From assembly GCA_030765055.1 (NCBI GenBank), contig CM060950.1, forward strand, positions 277,274,256-277,338,255: a stretch of 64,000 nt of DNA. The letters are read 5' to 3'. The notes beneath the pieces were generated by a model. The model worked only from the letters and a program-made list of their open reading frames with translations. It was not told where the DNA came from and did not search any database. This document shows positions 1 to 10,949 of the stretch, one piece after another. The translations under genes and the position numbers were made by a program. Every line of letters starts with the position of its first letter. Position 1 is the stretch's first letter. This stretch comes from Mantis religiosa. Its lineage: Eukaryota > Arthropoda > Insecta > Mantodea > Mantidae.

Positions 1-319
1 GTCTATGTACCGGATTCATTTAATCAACCTCACTAAATAACAGATAACTGTTCTTTCTTTTTCTATGTAGTAATTTATTGGCTATGTCATCATATTTTTG
101 TATTCTTTGAAAATTCAAATACTATCAATTTCCAAATAGTGTTCTAGAAAAAAGTATCTATTGCATTCTGATGTTTTTTTTTTTTTATTTTGAAGTTAAC
201 CAATTTTCAAATGACTTTATTGATAATATTGATAAGTACTTTTAACACACTCGTGTTGATTCAATTTGTATGCCAGTATACCGTGAGCTGATAGCTGACA
301 ACCAAGTAAGAACGTACGT

Positions 320-332
320 ATTATTCGAGAAA
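320..332. repeat. Left target-site duplication of SINE A1
   Basis: The 13-bp string ATTATTCGAGAAA occurs here and again, identically, at 979-991. The two copies bracket the tRNA-headed element between them and mark its exact insertion ends. Confidence 0.9.
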
Positions 333-978
333 ACGAGCGGAATGGCTCAGGCGGTTAGGTCTGTAGCCCGCATTCGGAAGGCCCGGGTTCGATTCCCGTG
401 GCTGACCTACCTGACCCATAGGTTTTTCCGGGGGTTTCCCGGGTCGCTAGGCGAATACTGGGTAGGTTAGTTACATCCCTCGAATTTCCTGTCCCTCCAA
501 TTCATCTCCATTATCATTTCATATCATCTCTCATCTGGTGGTCTCTTTGAGGGTAGAAGTGTCGGCGGGAGTCTCGGCGGTGCATGGCAGGATGATATGT
601 TCTGAGGAAAACTACTTCCTCCTCCGGTAGGTCGGTTGCCGGCCTTAGCTCCTCTGCTGGGACCTTTTCGGGACCGCCAGTCAGGGACCTTTGGGGCTCG
701 GATCGCCTGCTTGGGACCATTGGGGCTCGGCTGCTGGGCTCATTGCCATCTCGCTGCAGGGGAGCGAGTTCGTACTGGCCTGTCGGGGGAAGTCTCTATC
801 CAAGTAAGCTGTAGGAACCCTGCCTTCTGTACTGTTGTGGCTCCTTGGTTCGGCCGCCCTTTGTCTCCTTTGAGTCATCCTTCCTCCCGCGGCTGCCCCC
901 ACTTGGGAGCATAGGAACAAAGGGCCCAGCATGGTGGCCTACGTACCGAATCCCCTCCGTAATGAAATCCCAATCCAA
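333..978 (+). mobile_element. SINE A, copy 1 (long form)
   Basis: A non-autonomous retroposon with a tRNA-like head. An A-box-like TGGCTCAGGCGG lies at 343-354 and a canonical B box GGTTCGATTCC at 386-396. The body runs through a C/T-rich stretch (GTCCCTCCAATTCATCTCC) and ends near CCCTCCGTAATGAAATCCCA. A perfect 13-bp target duplication flanks it. At 646 bp it is long for a SINE. Compared with the minus-strand copy at 58974-59343 it carries roughly 280 extra bp in the middle (about 560-840), so it is either the fuller form or has acquired an insert. The open frames inside it are fortuitous. Confidence 0.85.
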
Positions 979-991
979 ATTATTCGAGAAA
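979..991. repeat. Right target-site duplication of SINE A1
   Basis: Exact repeat of 320-332 (ATTATTCGAGAAA). Confidence 0.9.
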
Positions 992-1099
992 TAAATAGTT
1001 TTAAGGAATTGCACCTGAGATTACACTTTTATAAGTTTGTAACCCCTTGTGGATAATCTATTATAGAAGTACGGAAAAGCGCAGCATATTTCAGATATA

Positions 1100-2051
1100 C
1101 TGAGTGAATAAAAAGTATGGAACAATGTCGTAACCCCACTGTTGCAACTCTAGGAAGTGATACTTTTAGAACAGTTGTAATATGTCAATATACCTCACAT
1201 TACTATGATTACAAATAAAGGGAGTGAGTTTTTTTAAATGACAACATTTCTTTTTTCTGACCTCCTCCAGTCCTCAAGTCTCAGAAGGTACAAACAAATA
1301 TGCTTTCAAATCACAATTTAAATTTATTAGGACCTTGCTGCATATTGTATGCTGAGCAAAGGAAAACGTATCATTACTTCAAATTGAGTAGGTTTTGAAT
1401 TAAACAATACAGTAGGCTACTTCCATATGTGGCTTTGGATTGAGACACAGAAAAGTTAAGCTAATAAAGACAACAATGTTTACTTCATTACAAAATCTTC
1501 CTGATAGTAATTAGGCATGGCACAACTTACAGAAAGACAACGAACTGAAATAACGCCAAGATCTCCTGACCTGAACCCCCTAGAATTTTACTTGTGGGGA
1601 TATTTGGAGTGGAGGGTTTAGAATAGAATTGGGCAAGAAATGCAGCTGATCAGGCGAACAGTGTTGCTGGAAACATTAACTAGTTTCAAAAAGAGATTTT
1701 GGTATTGTTTGGCAGTAAACGGAGGCCATTTTAAGCACCTTATGAAGTAAATTCATCACGTGCTACAACACAGCACCACTATAATGTGTTTTCGTGGTTT
1801 AAATTTCACGTACTTTAATACGTCCTAATAAATTTACATTACAGTGCAAAAATCATCTACCTGCACATTCCGAGACCTGAGGACCAAATAAAAAATGTTT
1901 CCATTAAAAAACAGTCACGTCCTATTCACAATTATAGTAATATGAAAAGATGTTTATATCTTACAGATTTTCTAAAAAAAATATATATATCACTTTACAA
2001 AAGTATAACAACAAAGTTACAAGCGTTGTTCCATACTTTTTACTCACCCCA
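1100..2051 (+). mobile_element. Internally deleted mariner-type DNA transposon
   Basis: The ends are inverted repeats. The left end reads GTGAATAAAAAGTATGGAAC after a TA, and the complement of the right end reads GTGAGTAAAAAGTATGGAAC before a TA. Similarity continues inward for about 240 bp on each side (for example AATTTATTAGGAC at both inner ends). Only the C-terminal part of a transposase survives, around 1550-1740 on the plus strand: the motif SPDLNPLEFYLWGYLE, followed by a stop and a degenerate tail ending near VNGGHF. The N-terminus and first two catalytic positions are missing. The third acidic position reads E in LEFYLW. Non-functional relic. Confidence 0.8.
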
Positions 2052-2842
2052 TATACAGTTAAGTTGTGTTGCCTAAAGTAATAATCATATTTCAGACTGC
2101 TGATGTACAGCCGACTTCTCTACTGAATGGATGATTGTATACGATAGGGGATGTTCGACATAGCTCAACGTTGTCAATTGTACCTCTTACAAAGTGAAAC
2201 ATTTAAAACGCCATGGCTTAAGCTACAATAATGCTTCTTTAATTGGGATTATTCTCTATCCTCCATAGTGTCTGGAAATGTGGGTGTGAAAGTGCATGTG
2301 TGTGTGAAAATAAGTTAAAATGAGAAAGGTTACAGTAACTTAATCTAATCAAAGACTAAAAGTACCATCGAATCTTTCAGTCGAAGTCCAAGTCCACCAT
2401 ATGATCAAAGCAGTTAAATTGAGCTAAACAGATTGAATACAAAAATTGCGCCGGTGTCAAACATGTTTTTAATGCAGTTATTAGAGCGATTCATGACATC
2501 AAATAGGCTCTCACGTGGCGGACGTCCCTTTTACCTATCTACTCTAGACTGTTCTCAGCGATGCTCTGAATGGAGCAAACTGATTATGGAAGAAATGAAC
2601 TTTGCACTTTATAAAAGTGATAATTCCAGTGAATTATGTCTATGGATGTTTGATGTCTAACAAATTCTTAAACCACTACTCCATAGTTGGGTCATTGTGT
2701 GCCTAAACGACCGGTATTCAATGTCAACAAACACCACCTATCTCCAGAGCTGCTGTCACTATTACCTTCACATTGTGTTCGCTTTTTTATGTTATTTATG
2801 CCGCCTCGGTTGACCGCAAGACACAAAGGGTCCAAGTTGTGT

Positions 2843-3178
2843 TAAAAGTTAAACCCGTGGCACGTCAGTTCATATAGGACCATGGCCTGTCAAACCAACT
2901 GCCGGCCTCACGCCCACATACGCAAGGTAGAGGTGGGCGATCATCCAACTGATATACGGGGAGATGTGGTCAGCATTTCGGCACCTCCAGCCGGAAAGTT
3001 GGCTTTCTTGACCAGGGCCGCTTACCTATCGTAAGCTGCTTAATTTCCTCACGATGCTAAGTGAGCACCAGCTCTATACGCGGGACTTAAAATCCGCACT
3101 CCCAGGGGTGTGATCGAATCCGGATGCATTCCGTGGCAAAGAACCAAGGCATAATGCCTTAACCATGGCGCAGGACGC
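2843..3178 (-). mobile_element. SINE D, copy 1
   Basis: A tRNA-derived retroposon on the minus strand, head at the right end. It shares its body with the element at 13693-14014: GCCGGCCTCACGCCCAC, GATCATCCAAC, GGGCCGCTTACCTA, CCTCACGATGCTAAGTG. The 11-bp target duplication CCAAGTTGTGT lies at 2832-2842 and 3179-3189. The B box is mutated (GATTCGATCACAC), so internal pol III promotion is probably lost. Confidence 0.85.
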
Positions 3179-3189
3179 CCAAGTTGTGT

Positions 3190-4396
3190 AGCTTAATTAT
3201 AAATGGTTATATGCTATATTACTTTTGGATGAAAAAGGTGTTTTTTTCGTTTGCATTACTGCTAGAATTTTTTCAGTTTAGGAGTCTGATAACACTGGTC
3301 AGTTGATTGGCAACAATAGACAAAAATATTATTAAATTCTGCTTGTGTTACTGTACATTGTGTTTTAAAAGAGTGCAGCTGATGCCATTAAAGTGAGACT
3401 ATTACTCCGTATTCCTTTGCATCTAATCCACAGCAATTAAAAGTGAGGGGATGAAAGTGATTGACCAGAGGGAGTTGGTTGGAGTTCACCAAGCATATCT
3501 CCTTTAACAACCGCTTGTTTAAAGATAGCAGCATTACTTTTCTTACTCAGTGGACGGGAACTGGTGGTATTCCACCCACATAGTTACCATGGTAACGGCT
3601 GGTTATAACCATTGTAGTCGCAGTACATAATGAAGTCAATAATTTGTTGCAAATCTTGGGCGTATGTGACCTTATTATTAACCATTACATGGAACTCAGT
3701 CAAGGTTTGCGTATTTATAGGCAAGTAATAAGATGTTCACTTCTGCCTGCCACTTCAGTGCTGCGTTGTATATGCAGCTTCCGCTTAAAAAGTGATTGTC
3801 ACCATCCGCTGTATCAGGAAGATGCACTTGTCTGTCTGCTGCATTACAGTTGTTTCAGATTCAACATAAATTGTATCAGTCAATTATAAAATACAAAACT
3901 CCAGCAAGTTTTAAGTAGATTCTGAAGACACTTATTTTAGTATTCTAATGTTTCACTTATCTCGAAACGGTTTTCTACAAATTTGTCGAAAAAAGTCACC
4001 TTTCATGGGCTATTAAAACCAATGTAAGCTTTTGAACTGATAGAGCTTTTATATAAAGCTTACTTTTTTCACTAAAATATGGAAGCCTGGAAAGGTTGTG
4101 ATCAACTGATCAATACTTTCTGAATATGGTATTAATATAACATTAGAATGAAGGAAACATGGTATTAAATAAATACACTGTGCATCTGAACAATGTTTGG
4201 ATTACACTTTGCCATACCATCCCAACCTTAAACGCTAACGATGTTGAATCTACTTTATTATAATTAATGTAAAACTACTCTGTGACCATTAATATTAGAC
4301 TTTTGACTTTATGATAGCCCTTTAATAAAGCGTGTTCATACTACAGGATGTTTACGGTTCTACGTGCATATTTGATAGAAAACAACGTAAGTAGAA
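3190..4396. other. AT-rich DNA without recognisable features
   Basis: I see no coding frame with protein-like content, no tRNA-like head and no long simple repeat here. The short plus-strand ORF at 3644-3889 has no recognisable motif. Confidence 0.5.
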
Positions 4397-4553
4397 GCCC
4401 GTTCCTATAACGTAGGTGTTACGTGTCTGCATCACGTTCAAGAGGTCCCGATTTCCAATTTCGATCAGGGTGAGTTATCTGGGTAAACCTATTTCCGGGA
4501 TTTTTCCTTAACCTAAAAGATAAATGTCGGATAACACTAAGCTCTATGGATCT
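4397..4553 (+). mobile_element. SINE E, copy 1, 5' part (split by the VNTR repeat)
   Basis: Aligns to the family consensus read from 58124-58379: GCCCG start, GTGTCTGC, TCACGTTCAAGAGGTCCCGA, CAGGGTGAGTTATCTGG, TAAGCTCTATGGA. The B box is damaged (ATTTCCAATTTCG). The copy stops at about 4550. The rest of the same SINE (CATTTCATTCATCGTCTGATATGA) resumes at about 5314, so roughly 760 bp has been inserted. Confidence 0.75.
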
Positions 4554-5313
4554 TTGATACCGAAATTAAAAGATTGCAATGTATAAAGAATCATGATGGA
4601 TTTCAAAGGAATGTGGGTTCTTTGTTACAACACGTGCAAGGGCAGTTGAGTCGAATAGCAGTTGGGGGGGGGGGGACGTTGTTATAACAAAAGCAATGTA
4701 AGAAACAGTGTCCTTAGAAGATTTCTAAAGGGGAGCACTTGACTTCTTGAATAGGGCATTCTTCGGATCCTTCATCATGGCGACAAAATAGCCACAAAGG
4801 GATCTTTGGTTGAAAAGAGGGCTTTCAGAAAGTGAAAGTGACGCATACACCCACGCGCAGATATAGAGAACAGTCTTCGGCGTGGAGCCGAATAGAACAC
4901 TTCGTGGCTGGCAAGCCATTGAAGCAGTCCAAGGCGTAAAGCCGATTAGGGCGGTCAACTTCTTCTGTCTTGTGCCAGGAATACCAGAAATGAGAGAATA
5001 TATTTGTTGGTTCATATATACGTGAGGAACGAATAAAGTTTATCGAGTAATAAACATTCTGCCGTCAGTAACTCGAAACAGGAATATTGGTAACCCTTGG
5101 TCGGCAACTTCAATTTCGATGTTCTAAAAAAAAGGAGCAGTAAATAAATAAGTTTGAAACGGGCATTCCAGTGTCATTAAAATATCCTTCTCACACACAT
5201 CCACGCATACCCTGTGAGAAACCTCATTGTTTTACCCTGAGCTAAACAAAATTGCTTCAAACTGTAGCCTCAACGTAGAACTCTTTGCTCGCCATTAAAT
5301 TTGCTTCATCTTG
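4554..5313 (-). mobile_element. Unclassified 'VNTR repeat', copy A, inserted in a SINE
   Basis: The reverse complement is homologous to 44225-44925 over most of its length: the end TTAATTTCGGTATCA, AATCCATCATGATTCTTTA, GTAACAAAGAACC, GACACTGTTTCTTACATTGC, TACTGAAAGCCCTC-like segments, and CTGACGGCAGAATGTTTAT. About three 27-bp units (4868-4970) translate on the minus strand as 9-residue repeats such as ALIGFTPWT, ASMACQPRS, VLFGSTPKT. A 12-G run near 4664 is a local expansion. There is no transposase and no convincing inverted terminal repeat. The copy interrupts a SINE E, so it was mobile or moved passively after that SINE landed. Class unknown. Confidence 0.6.
4725..5015 (-). CDS. ORF of 96 codons within VNTR repeat A, hypothetical
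   Basis: An open frame on the minus strand that spans three 9-residue units and continues to ICAWVYASLSLSESPLF and beyond. The related copy at 44.3-44.9 kb carries the same words in a broken frame. I know no domain for it. It could be a decayed protein end or a fortuitous frame kept open because the minisatellite unit is a multiple of three. No evidence of expression. Confidence 0.25.
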   Translation of the reverse strand: MNQQIYSLISGIPGTRQKKLTALIGFTPWTASMACQPRSVLFGSTPKTVLYICAWVYASLSLSESPLFNQRSLCGYFVAMMKDPKNALFKKSSAPL

Positions 5314-5370
5314 CACTCGTTTGAGTATCAGTACACCCATTTCATTCATCGTCTGATATGATCTAACCGG
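5314..5370 (+). mobile_element. SINE E, copy 1, 3' tail
   Basis: CTCGTTTGAGTATCAG then CATTTCATTCATCGTCTGATATGA matches the 3' part of the other SINE E copies (29960-29990, 9866-9900, 58290-58320). It runs within about 15 bases of the (AAT)n array. Confidence 0.75.
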
Positions 5371-5378
5371 TTAAATGA

Positions 5379-5637
<259 letters not shown>

Positions 5638-5754
5638 TTATTAAGATGTGGGAATCAAACTTACCTTTTTTTTTCTTTTTCTTTTTTGAGTGAAGAAGTC
5701 ATTGACTTTAGAAGTTGTTGCAACACAACAGAAGAAACCAGGTTATGTTTGATT

Positions 5755-5911
5755 TCTCATGCCGAATTATCCGAGTTCCCGCCATTCGTATTCCGGGATA
5801 AGGAAACCCCCCGGAAAAAACCTTATCCAGGTAACTCACCCTGACGAGATTCGAACTTGATATCTCTTGAACGTGAGGTAGACACTCTACCACCACGCTA
5901 CCGAGACGGGC
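5755..5911 (-). mobile_element. SINE E, copy 2
   Basis: The reverse complement begins GCCCGTCTCGGTAGCGTGG, then CTACCTCACGTTCAAGAG, B box AAGTTCGAATCTCG, CAGGGTGAGTTACCTGGATA and a C/G-rich stretch. The 3' end is diffuse, near 5755. Confidence 0.8.
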
Positions 5912-6934
5912 GTGTGTTAGTTCGACTCTGCCATTTTACCTCATATATGTAATAACAATTAATAGCTATGAACTGGCCTATATTTAGAGGGTACTTTTAA
6001 CAATATTGGAAATATGTCGACAAATTGTCTTTAAAGTGTTAGGTTGAAAGAAATGTAAAATTCGTACACATAGTGCTTGTGCGTTCTATCATGTACAAAG
6101 AAAAATCTCTAATAGGTACCTGAAACGCAACTTAATTTGCAAAATATCAGCTTTAGTAAATTCATATGTATTTTTCCACATTTCGAAAGTTATAACACAA
6201 GGGACATTTTGGGTAGGTTATTTGAAATAATATTTTATTAAAAATTCCTTAACGAAAACAAACACTTCTGCAAGTTTCGTTTTCTAAAATGAAATTAATT
6301 GCTTATTAATGTGACATTTTTAAATTTCAAATGCAGTAAGGTTGCCTAGAAATATTAATATGAGTAGATTTAAAGTCATATTATATAAATGACATTTGGA
6401 AACACTTTTTACAGTTCACAGACATTTCTACAGGAATTTGTGGATGAAACAAGGGATTTATCTGGTATGTAAAAGTTCATTGTATAGGACGAGGTATTAT
6501 TGTGATTTTGAAACACCTAACTTATCTGGTATGCATAATTTTATTATATAAATGAAATACTACTGTGATTCAGTGTAATTACCTAAAGTCTGATAATAAA
6601 TACATAAATAAATACATAAATAAATAAAATAGGTAGTCATATATTTTTGCTTCTTTAATTTTTTCTGCTTCCAAACTTAATAAACGCTAGTTGTGACAAA
6701 TTATGGAAGTAATAGTTAACATATTTTGATATTTTCTGTGGAAATGGTACCTCCAAATCTCTAACAATCAGCAATTGTTTTCCAAATAAGTGTCCTATGC
6801 CTGCTTGGAATTCTGAATGGGGTTTCAAATCTACCTGACTGTAGATAATTACAGAATATTGCGCCGAAGTTCTGCCTCTTCTATTTGTTAGATAAAAGGG
6901 TGGACATACACACGCTCTTCTCTCCATCTATTTC

Positions 6935-7040
6935 ATTCATTTCGTTTAATTTTATGGGGTATAAAAAGCGTGACGATATGCTGTCTCGGCCCCCTGGAAT
7001 GCGAACCCACAGCCAGGTGCATATAACGTGAGCGAATCGT
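6935..7040 (-). mobile_element. Degenerate tRNA-headed SINE fragment
   Basis: The reverse complement holds CTGGCTGTGGGTTCGCATTCC, a plausible mutated B box, followed by GGGGGCCGAGACAGC and an A/T-rich tail. No target duplication found. Family not assigned. Confidence 0.4.
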
Positions 7041-7559
7041 ATTTTAATGCTCATGAAGCTGAAAATTAGTTTTGTTCCTCGGACAAATGAGAATCGCTGT
7101 TTTACGATGTATTGCCATGTGAGTGTTATGCATGTTATTACTTTGCTAAGCCATTGCTTGGCACGGGTAATAATGTCTGCGCGCAAAAAAATAGTGCAGT
7201 TTATTTTCTTTGACCTTTTTGCCACTATATTTCATTCGTAGGAATATTTAATGAGCATTTTTAATGAAGCTAGGCTCCTCTGTTTAGTAGCATTAATTTA
7301 ATCTTACTGTGTCGTTGTACATTCCATATCTCATAGTGCTCATTTAAACAGCTTTTAGAGATACTTTTATATATCCGATGTTATACACAGCTTGTACATA
7401 CATTTTAAGATATTATTTCATTAATTTATGACCAATATTATAAATAGTTCAGTTCAGAAACTTATTGTTTTATATAATTTATATTGTTTTAAATAAAATA
7501 CAGCGATACGTTTGAGAAGACATGTAATATAAACATAGTCAGGAAAATACGCATATTGA

Positions 7560-7960
7560 GAAACATTTAAAAATATCCCTTTTGTATGTGTGCGTGCGTG
7601 CACCATAACTCAAAAATGAAATGTCGGATCAATATTAAACTTTATATTTAAATTCGGGATCTCCCAAAGACTTGAGAATTAGATTTTGAAGAAACTGTGC
7701 TTACCTTACATTACATTTACATGGAGCATTTGTTATTTATTTTTATTTTCCCAGAAATGGCTCTAACGATTTTGACCAAAGTATCAAATGGATAAGAAAT
7801 CTGCAGGACAAATTAAATGCATATCTTGAATTTCTCAGGAATGGCATGTGAAGCGTTATTCATTCTGAAAGAATTGTATATAACTTTTTGTAACTTACCA
7901 TAAGAACAATGTGAATTCGTTAAAGGTTAAAGCACACACTTTAGGGGAAATTATTTTTGT
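7560..7960 (-). repeat. Dispersed family R1, reverse copy
   Basis: In order it holds a TG-rich start (TGTGTGCGTGCGTGCA), CATAACTCAAAAATGAAAT, AAATGGCTCTAACGATTTTG, CATATCTTGAATTTCTCAGG, CATTCTGAA and TTTGTAACTTACCATAAG. The same words in the same order occur at 28234-28530 and 37400-37740, and in reverse at 60800-61100. No coding potential. Confidence 0.65.
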
Positions 7961-8507
7961 GGCATTAATCATTTCCTAAATACTGTTTGTTATTGATCTG
8001 AATTTAAAAATTATTAATACTTTCTAAAACGCTCTCTCATCTAATATAAAGTAGATAGAAGAATAGACTTTCCCAAGAAAAGTTTGTAAAAGAGTGGGGT
8101 AGAGGATATCTTATGTATGTAAATTATCAGGTTATTAGGCCAGTATTCCAGAAGGTTGCGAACTTTGAAGTCGTTAATACTGTGGGACAAATAAATTAGG
8201 TTGTTTAGTGATTTCTAAAAGAATACAAAATGCCCTATACAGATCCTCGAGCTAAATGCGTTTTTTGGTACCGTAAACCTGTTAACATAAAGCATAGGCT
8301 ACTAATTATAACTAAGTCTTTGTTGATTCGATTTATGGATTCTCAATTATATAAATAATATACAGCTGTAGTTAGTATTACATTTTGTTAACATTAAGGT
8401 AACATGAAAACTAGCCTTCGAAGTCACTCTTTAATTGTAAATATGTTGACCACGTATTAATTGTTTGTTTAAATACATGTGAATTTCAAAGAGTTCAAAT
8501 TTAAAAT

Positions 8508-8651
8508 TACCTACCTCTGTAGCGTGTCTGTCTCAAATTCAAGAGGTTCCGAGTTCGAATCTCGGTGAGGGTGAGTTACTGGATAAGTTTTTCTCGGGGA
8601 TTCCCCTTATATTGAAATATGAATGGTAGCTCTAAACACTAAAGACCCTGG
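8508..8651 (+). mobile_element. SINE E, copy 3, 5' part (split by hAT)
   Basis: CTCTGTAGCGTGTCTG, B box GAGTTCGAATCTCGG, GAGGGTGAGTTACTGGATAA, then GTAGCTCTAA up to GACCCTGG. The first about 20 bases of the family head are missing. The hAT element enters at 8652 and the SINE resumes at 9841. Confidence 0.85.
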
Positions 8652-9832
8652 TAGGGTGACCAACTCTCCCGTATTTCCCGGAATTTCCCGTATTTGAGCC
8701 TATTTTTTCATAATCTCTCGGCTCCCCTATCTTAAGGCGCATTGCGCATTCTTCTCCCACTTTAAATTTTGTTGTCTTTTTACGTAAATATGTACAAATA
8801 TTTTTCAAGGATTTAAATTTTGCGCACATGGCAAGAATGCGTTGAAACGTTGGACAGCGGAAATCTTCTTTTCTGCAAACAAATGAACGCAATGAATGCT
8901 TGCTCCACGGCTCCACTTCCTTTCAACCTTTCCTTCCGGTATTTTTGCTATGAAAATACAGAAGTAGAAACAGTTGTTCAGGCTTATATTAGTTTCTTTG
9001 TGAATATTTGGAATGTTTTCATTCAAAAAGCAAAGTATTTGGAGAATTCCGACCTTAGTTTTATGGAATATCATGATGCTGTACAGTTGAAAATTAGTAA
9101 AGTTAGACAGAGAAAGGAAGATAGATTTTTCAGTAGGGTACTCATAAATTGTTAGCCAAAGTTCTTGATTCACATTTGAAAACTACTAGTGAGTAAAAAC
9201 ATCATTTAATTCTATGACAATTTATATTCTTACTTAGTTAAATTTGATAGTCGTTTAAAGTGTTTAATTCCACTAAGTTTAAAAAAATTAACATTCAATG
9301 ACAAGCATGAAGTTGTTGAATACGTCAAGCTGGATTGTGTGAATGAAGATGAGTTATATGAGGAGTTTTGTAGTTGTAATGATACGAGTGCGATTAAATG
9401 TACTGTCTCTTTAGAGGATAGAGTTAGCCACAAGTTTGAAATCAAATAACGTGAATTTTAAGAACTTAGGTAAGCTGGTAGTTTATGCTATGAGTATACC
9501 AGGAAGTAATGCTCACACCGAGAAAGTATTTTCTTTTATGAATAACAAGTGGACAGATGTATGGAATAGAAGTAGGAAAAACCTAATCAAATCTGAATTG
9601 CAAGTTGCATAAATTTCACTTATTCGTGAAATGAATTATTTGAATTAGCCAAGAAGATATAAAACTACGTAAAATCCGTTGCAAGTATTTGTGATGTGTA
9701 ATTAAATAATTATCGTTTACAAATATTGCAATGATGTTGTGTGAAACGTTGCCGTGCTCCTAATCTCCCTTATTTTTTGTCAAGGTTATAGGTATCTCCC
9801 TTATTTTCCTTTAAAAAAAAGTGGTCACCCTA
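8652..9832 (+). mobile_element. hAT-superfamily DNA transposon, decayed
   Basis: Terminal inverted repeats TAGGGTGACCA (left) and TGGTCACCCTA (right) bound 1181 bp. The 8-bp target duplication, GACCCTGG at 8644-8651 and GACCTTGG at 9833-9840 (one mismatch), is the hAT hallmark. Just inside, both ends carry CTCCCGTATTT / CTCCCTTATTT-like direct and inverted motifs. The interior keeps parts of a transposase. Too short for a full autonomous hAT, so the N-terminal part and zinc finger are probably deleted. Confidence 0.9.
8820..9612 (+). pseudogene. hAT transposase remnant with C-terminal dimerisation domain
   Basis: The frame ending at 9612 (from about 9481) reads YAMSIPGSNAHTEKVFSFMN followed by NKWTDVWNRSRKNL. 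This is the hAT C-terminal dimerisation signature (small-residue/S...ERVFS...R...L pattern). Upstream, 8820-9155 is open for 111 codons and looks like the helical middle of such a transposase (FSFRYFCYENTEVE region). Stops and frame changes at 9155-9480 break the two apart. The catalytic core cannot be followed intact. Confidence 0.7.
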
Positions 9833-9840
9833 GACCTTGG

Positions 9841-9935
9841 GCTCATCTGAGAACCATTTCACCCATTTCATTCATCGTCTGATATGACATACTTTGGAGG
9901 ACGTTAAATAAAACCAGATTAAACAATAATAAATA
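9841..9935 (+). mobile_element. SINE E, copy 3, 3' part
   Basis: CATTTCATTCATCGTCTGATATGACATA and GGAGGACGTTAAATAAAA match the 3' ends of the other SINE E copies. Its 5' part lies on the other side of the hAT insertion. Confidence 0.85.
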
Positions 9936-10914
9936 AATTGCTATTACAAAAATGATAATTTTAATATGCCTTTGTACATGCCATTTAACAAAGAAAGTTG
10001 AGTAAATGTATGCTCATACCTCGTCATTATATATTTAGCAAATTAAACATTGTCTACTTTTAGTGGAGAAGTAACACATTTTCTAAACACAAATGTGGTT
10101 ACCAATTGAACAAAAAATAGTTCCAGAGTCATCGATAGGTTCAAAGAAAACTACCAGCATGGAAGGTCATGGGTATCGAATGCATTTAGGAATTACAGAT
10201 CTTAATTTTTATTTTAATTATTTATTTTATATTTCTTCTTGTATGTCTGTTTCTGGCCAAGGCAACCTCGGCTTAAAGTATAGTAGGTATTGGCACCAAA
10301 TCTAGTACAGGAAGCTGTACAAACGGACGTCCCACCCAGTACGATGGTGCACCTCTTATCATGGCAAATAATGCCCATTATGATTTGAATGACGTATACA
10401 GCAACAACTGGGGCCCTCCAAATGGTGTATATATCATACCATCCTAGTTCTGCTAAAGGGAATTTAGTGTATATCGTGTATTCCCAGTGACTTATTAAAC
10501 ATTTCTGATCTCAGACAGTACAAAGTTTTAAAAGCCTTTAGATGAGCTTCAACAGAGAATAGTTGATCACACACGAGCAATTCTTATCACACGATAAATT
10601 TGTGCCATGTATGTAATGATGTCCGAGCAAAATTGTAGCCGAATCCGAACAAAATATTCGTCCATTTAAAACATGTTTACTAATTAAGGACAAATAAATA
10701 AAAGGGTTTCAAAGTTTTTATTTTGTCTTTCCAAACGTATCCGCCATCGCTTTAGGTGAATAACATGAATTAGTATATTACGAATTCAGCTGTTTCTAAC
10801 GAAATGGCAAATATACACATAGCACTGAATTTCAAGTTGGTTCGCTTTGTAGTGTCATAGCTATGATTATATATGAAATAATCTTTAAAAAGTAAATTCT
10901 GGGAGGTTCCCTGC

Positions 10915-10949
<35 letters not shown>

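Noticed and set aside
343..396. Genuine tRNA gene (also at 27629-27682, 29815-29880, 36542-36605, 58126-58200)
   Set aside because: The A and B boxes are there, but acceptor and anticodon stems do not close, and each continues into a shared SINE body with target duplications.
4725..5015. Membrane or secreted protein gene
   Set aside because: Lies inside a dispersed repeat whose second copy is frame-broken; kept only as a hypothetical ORF.
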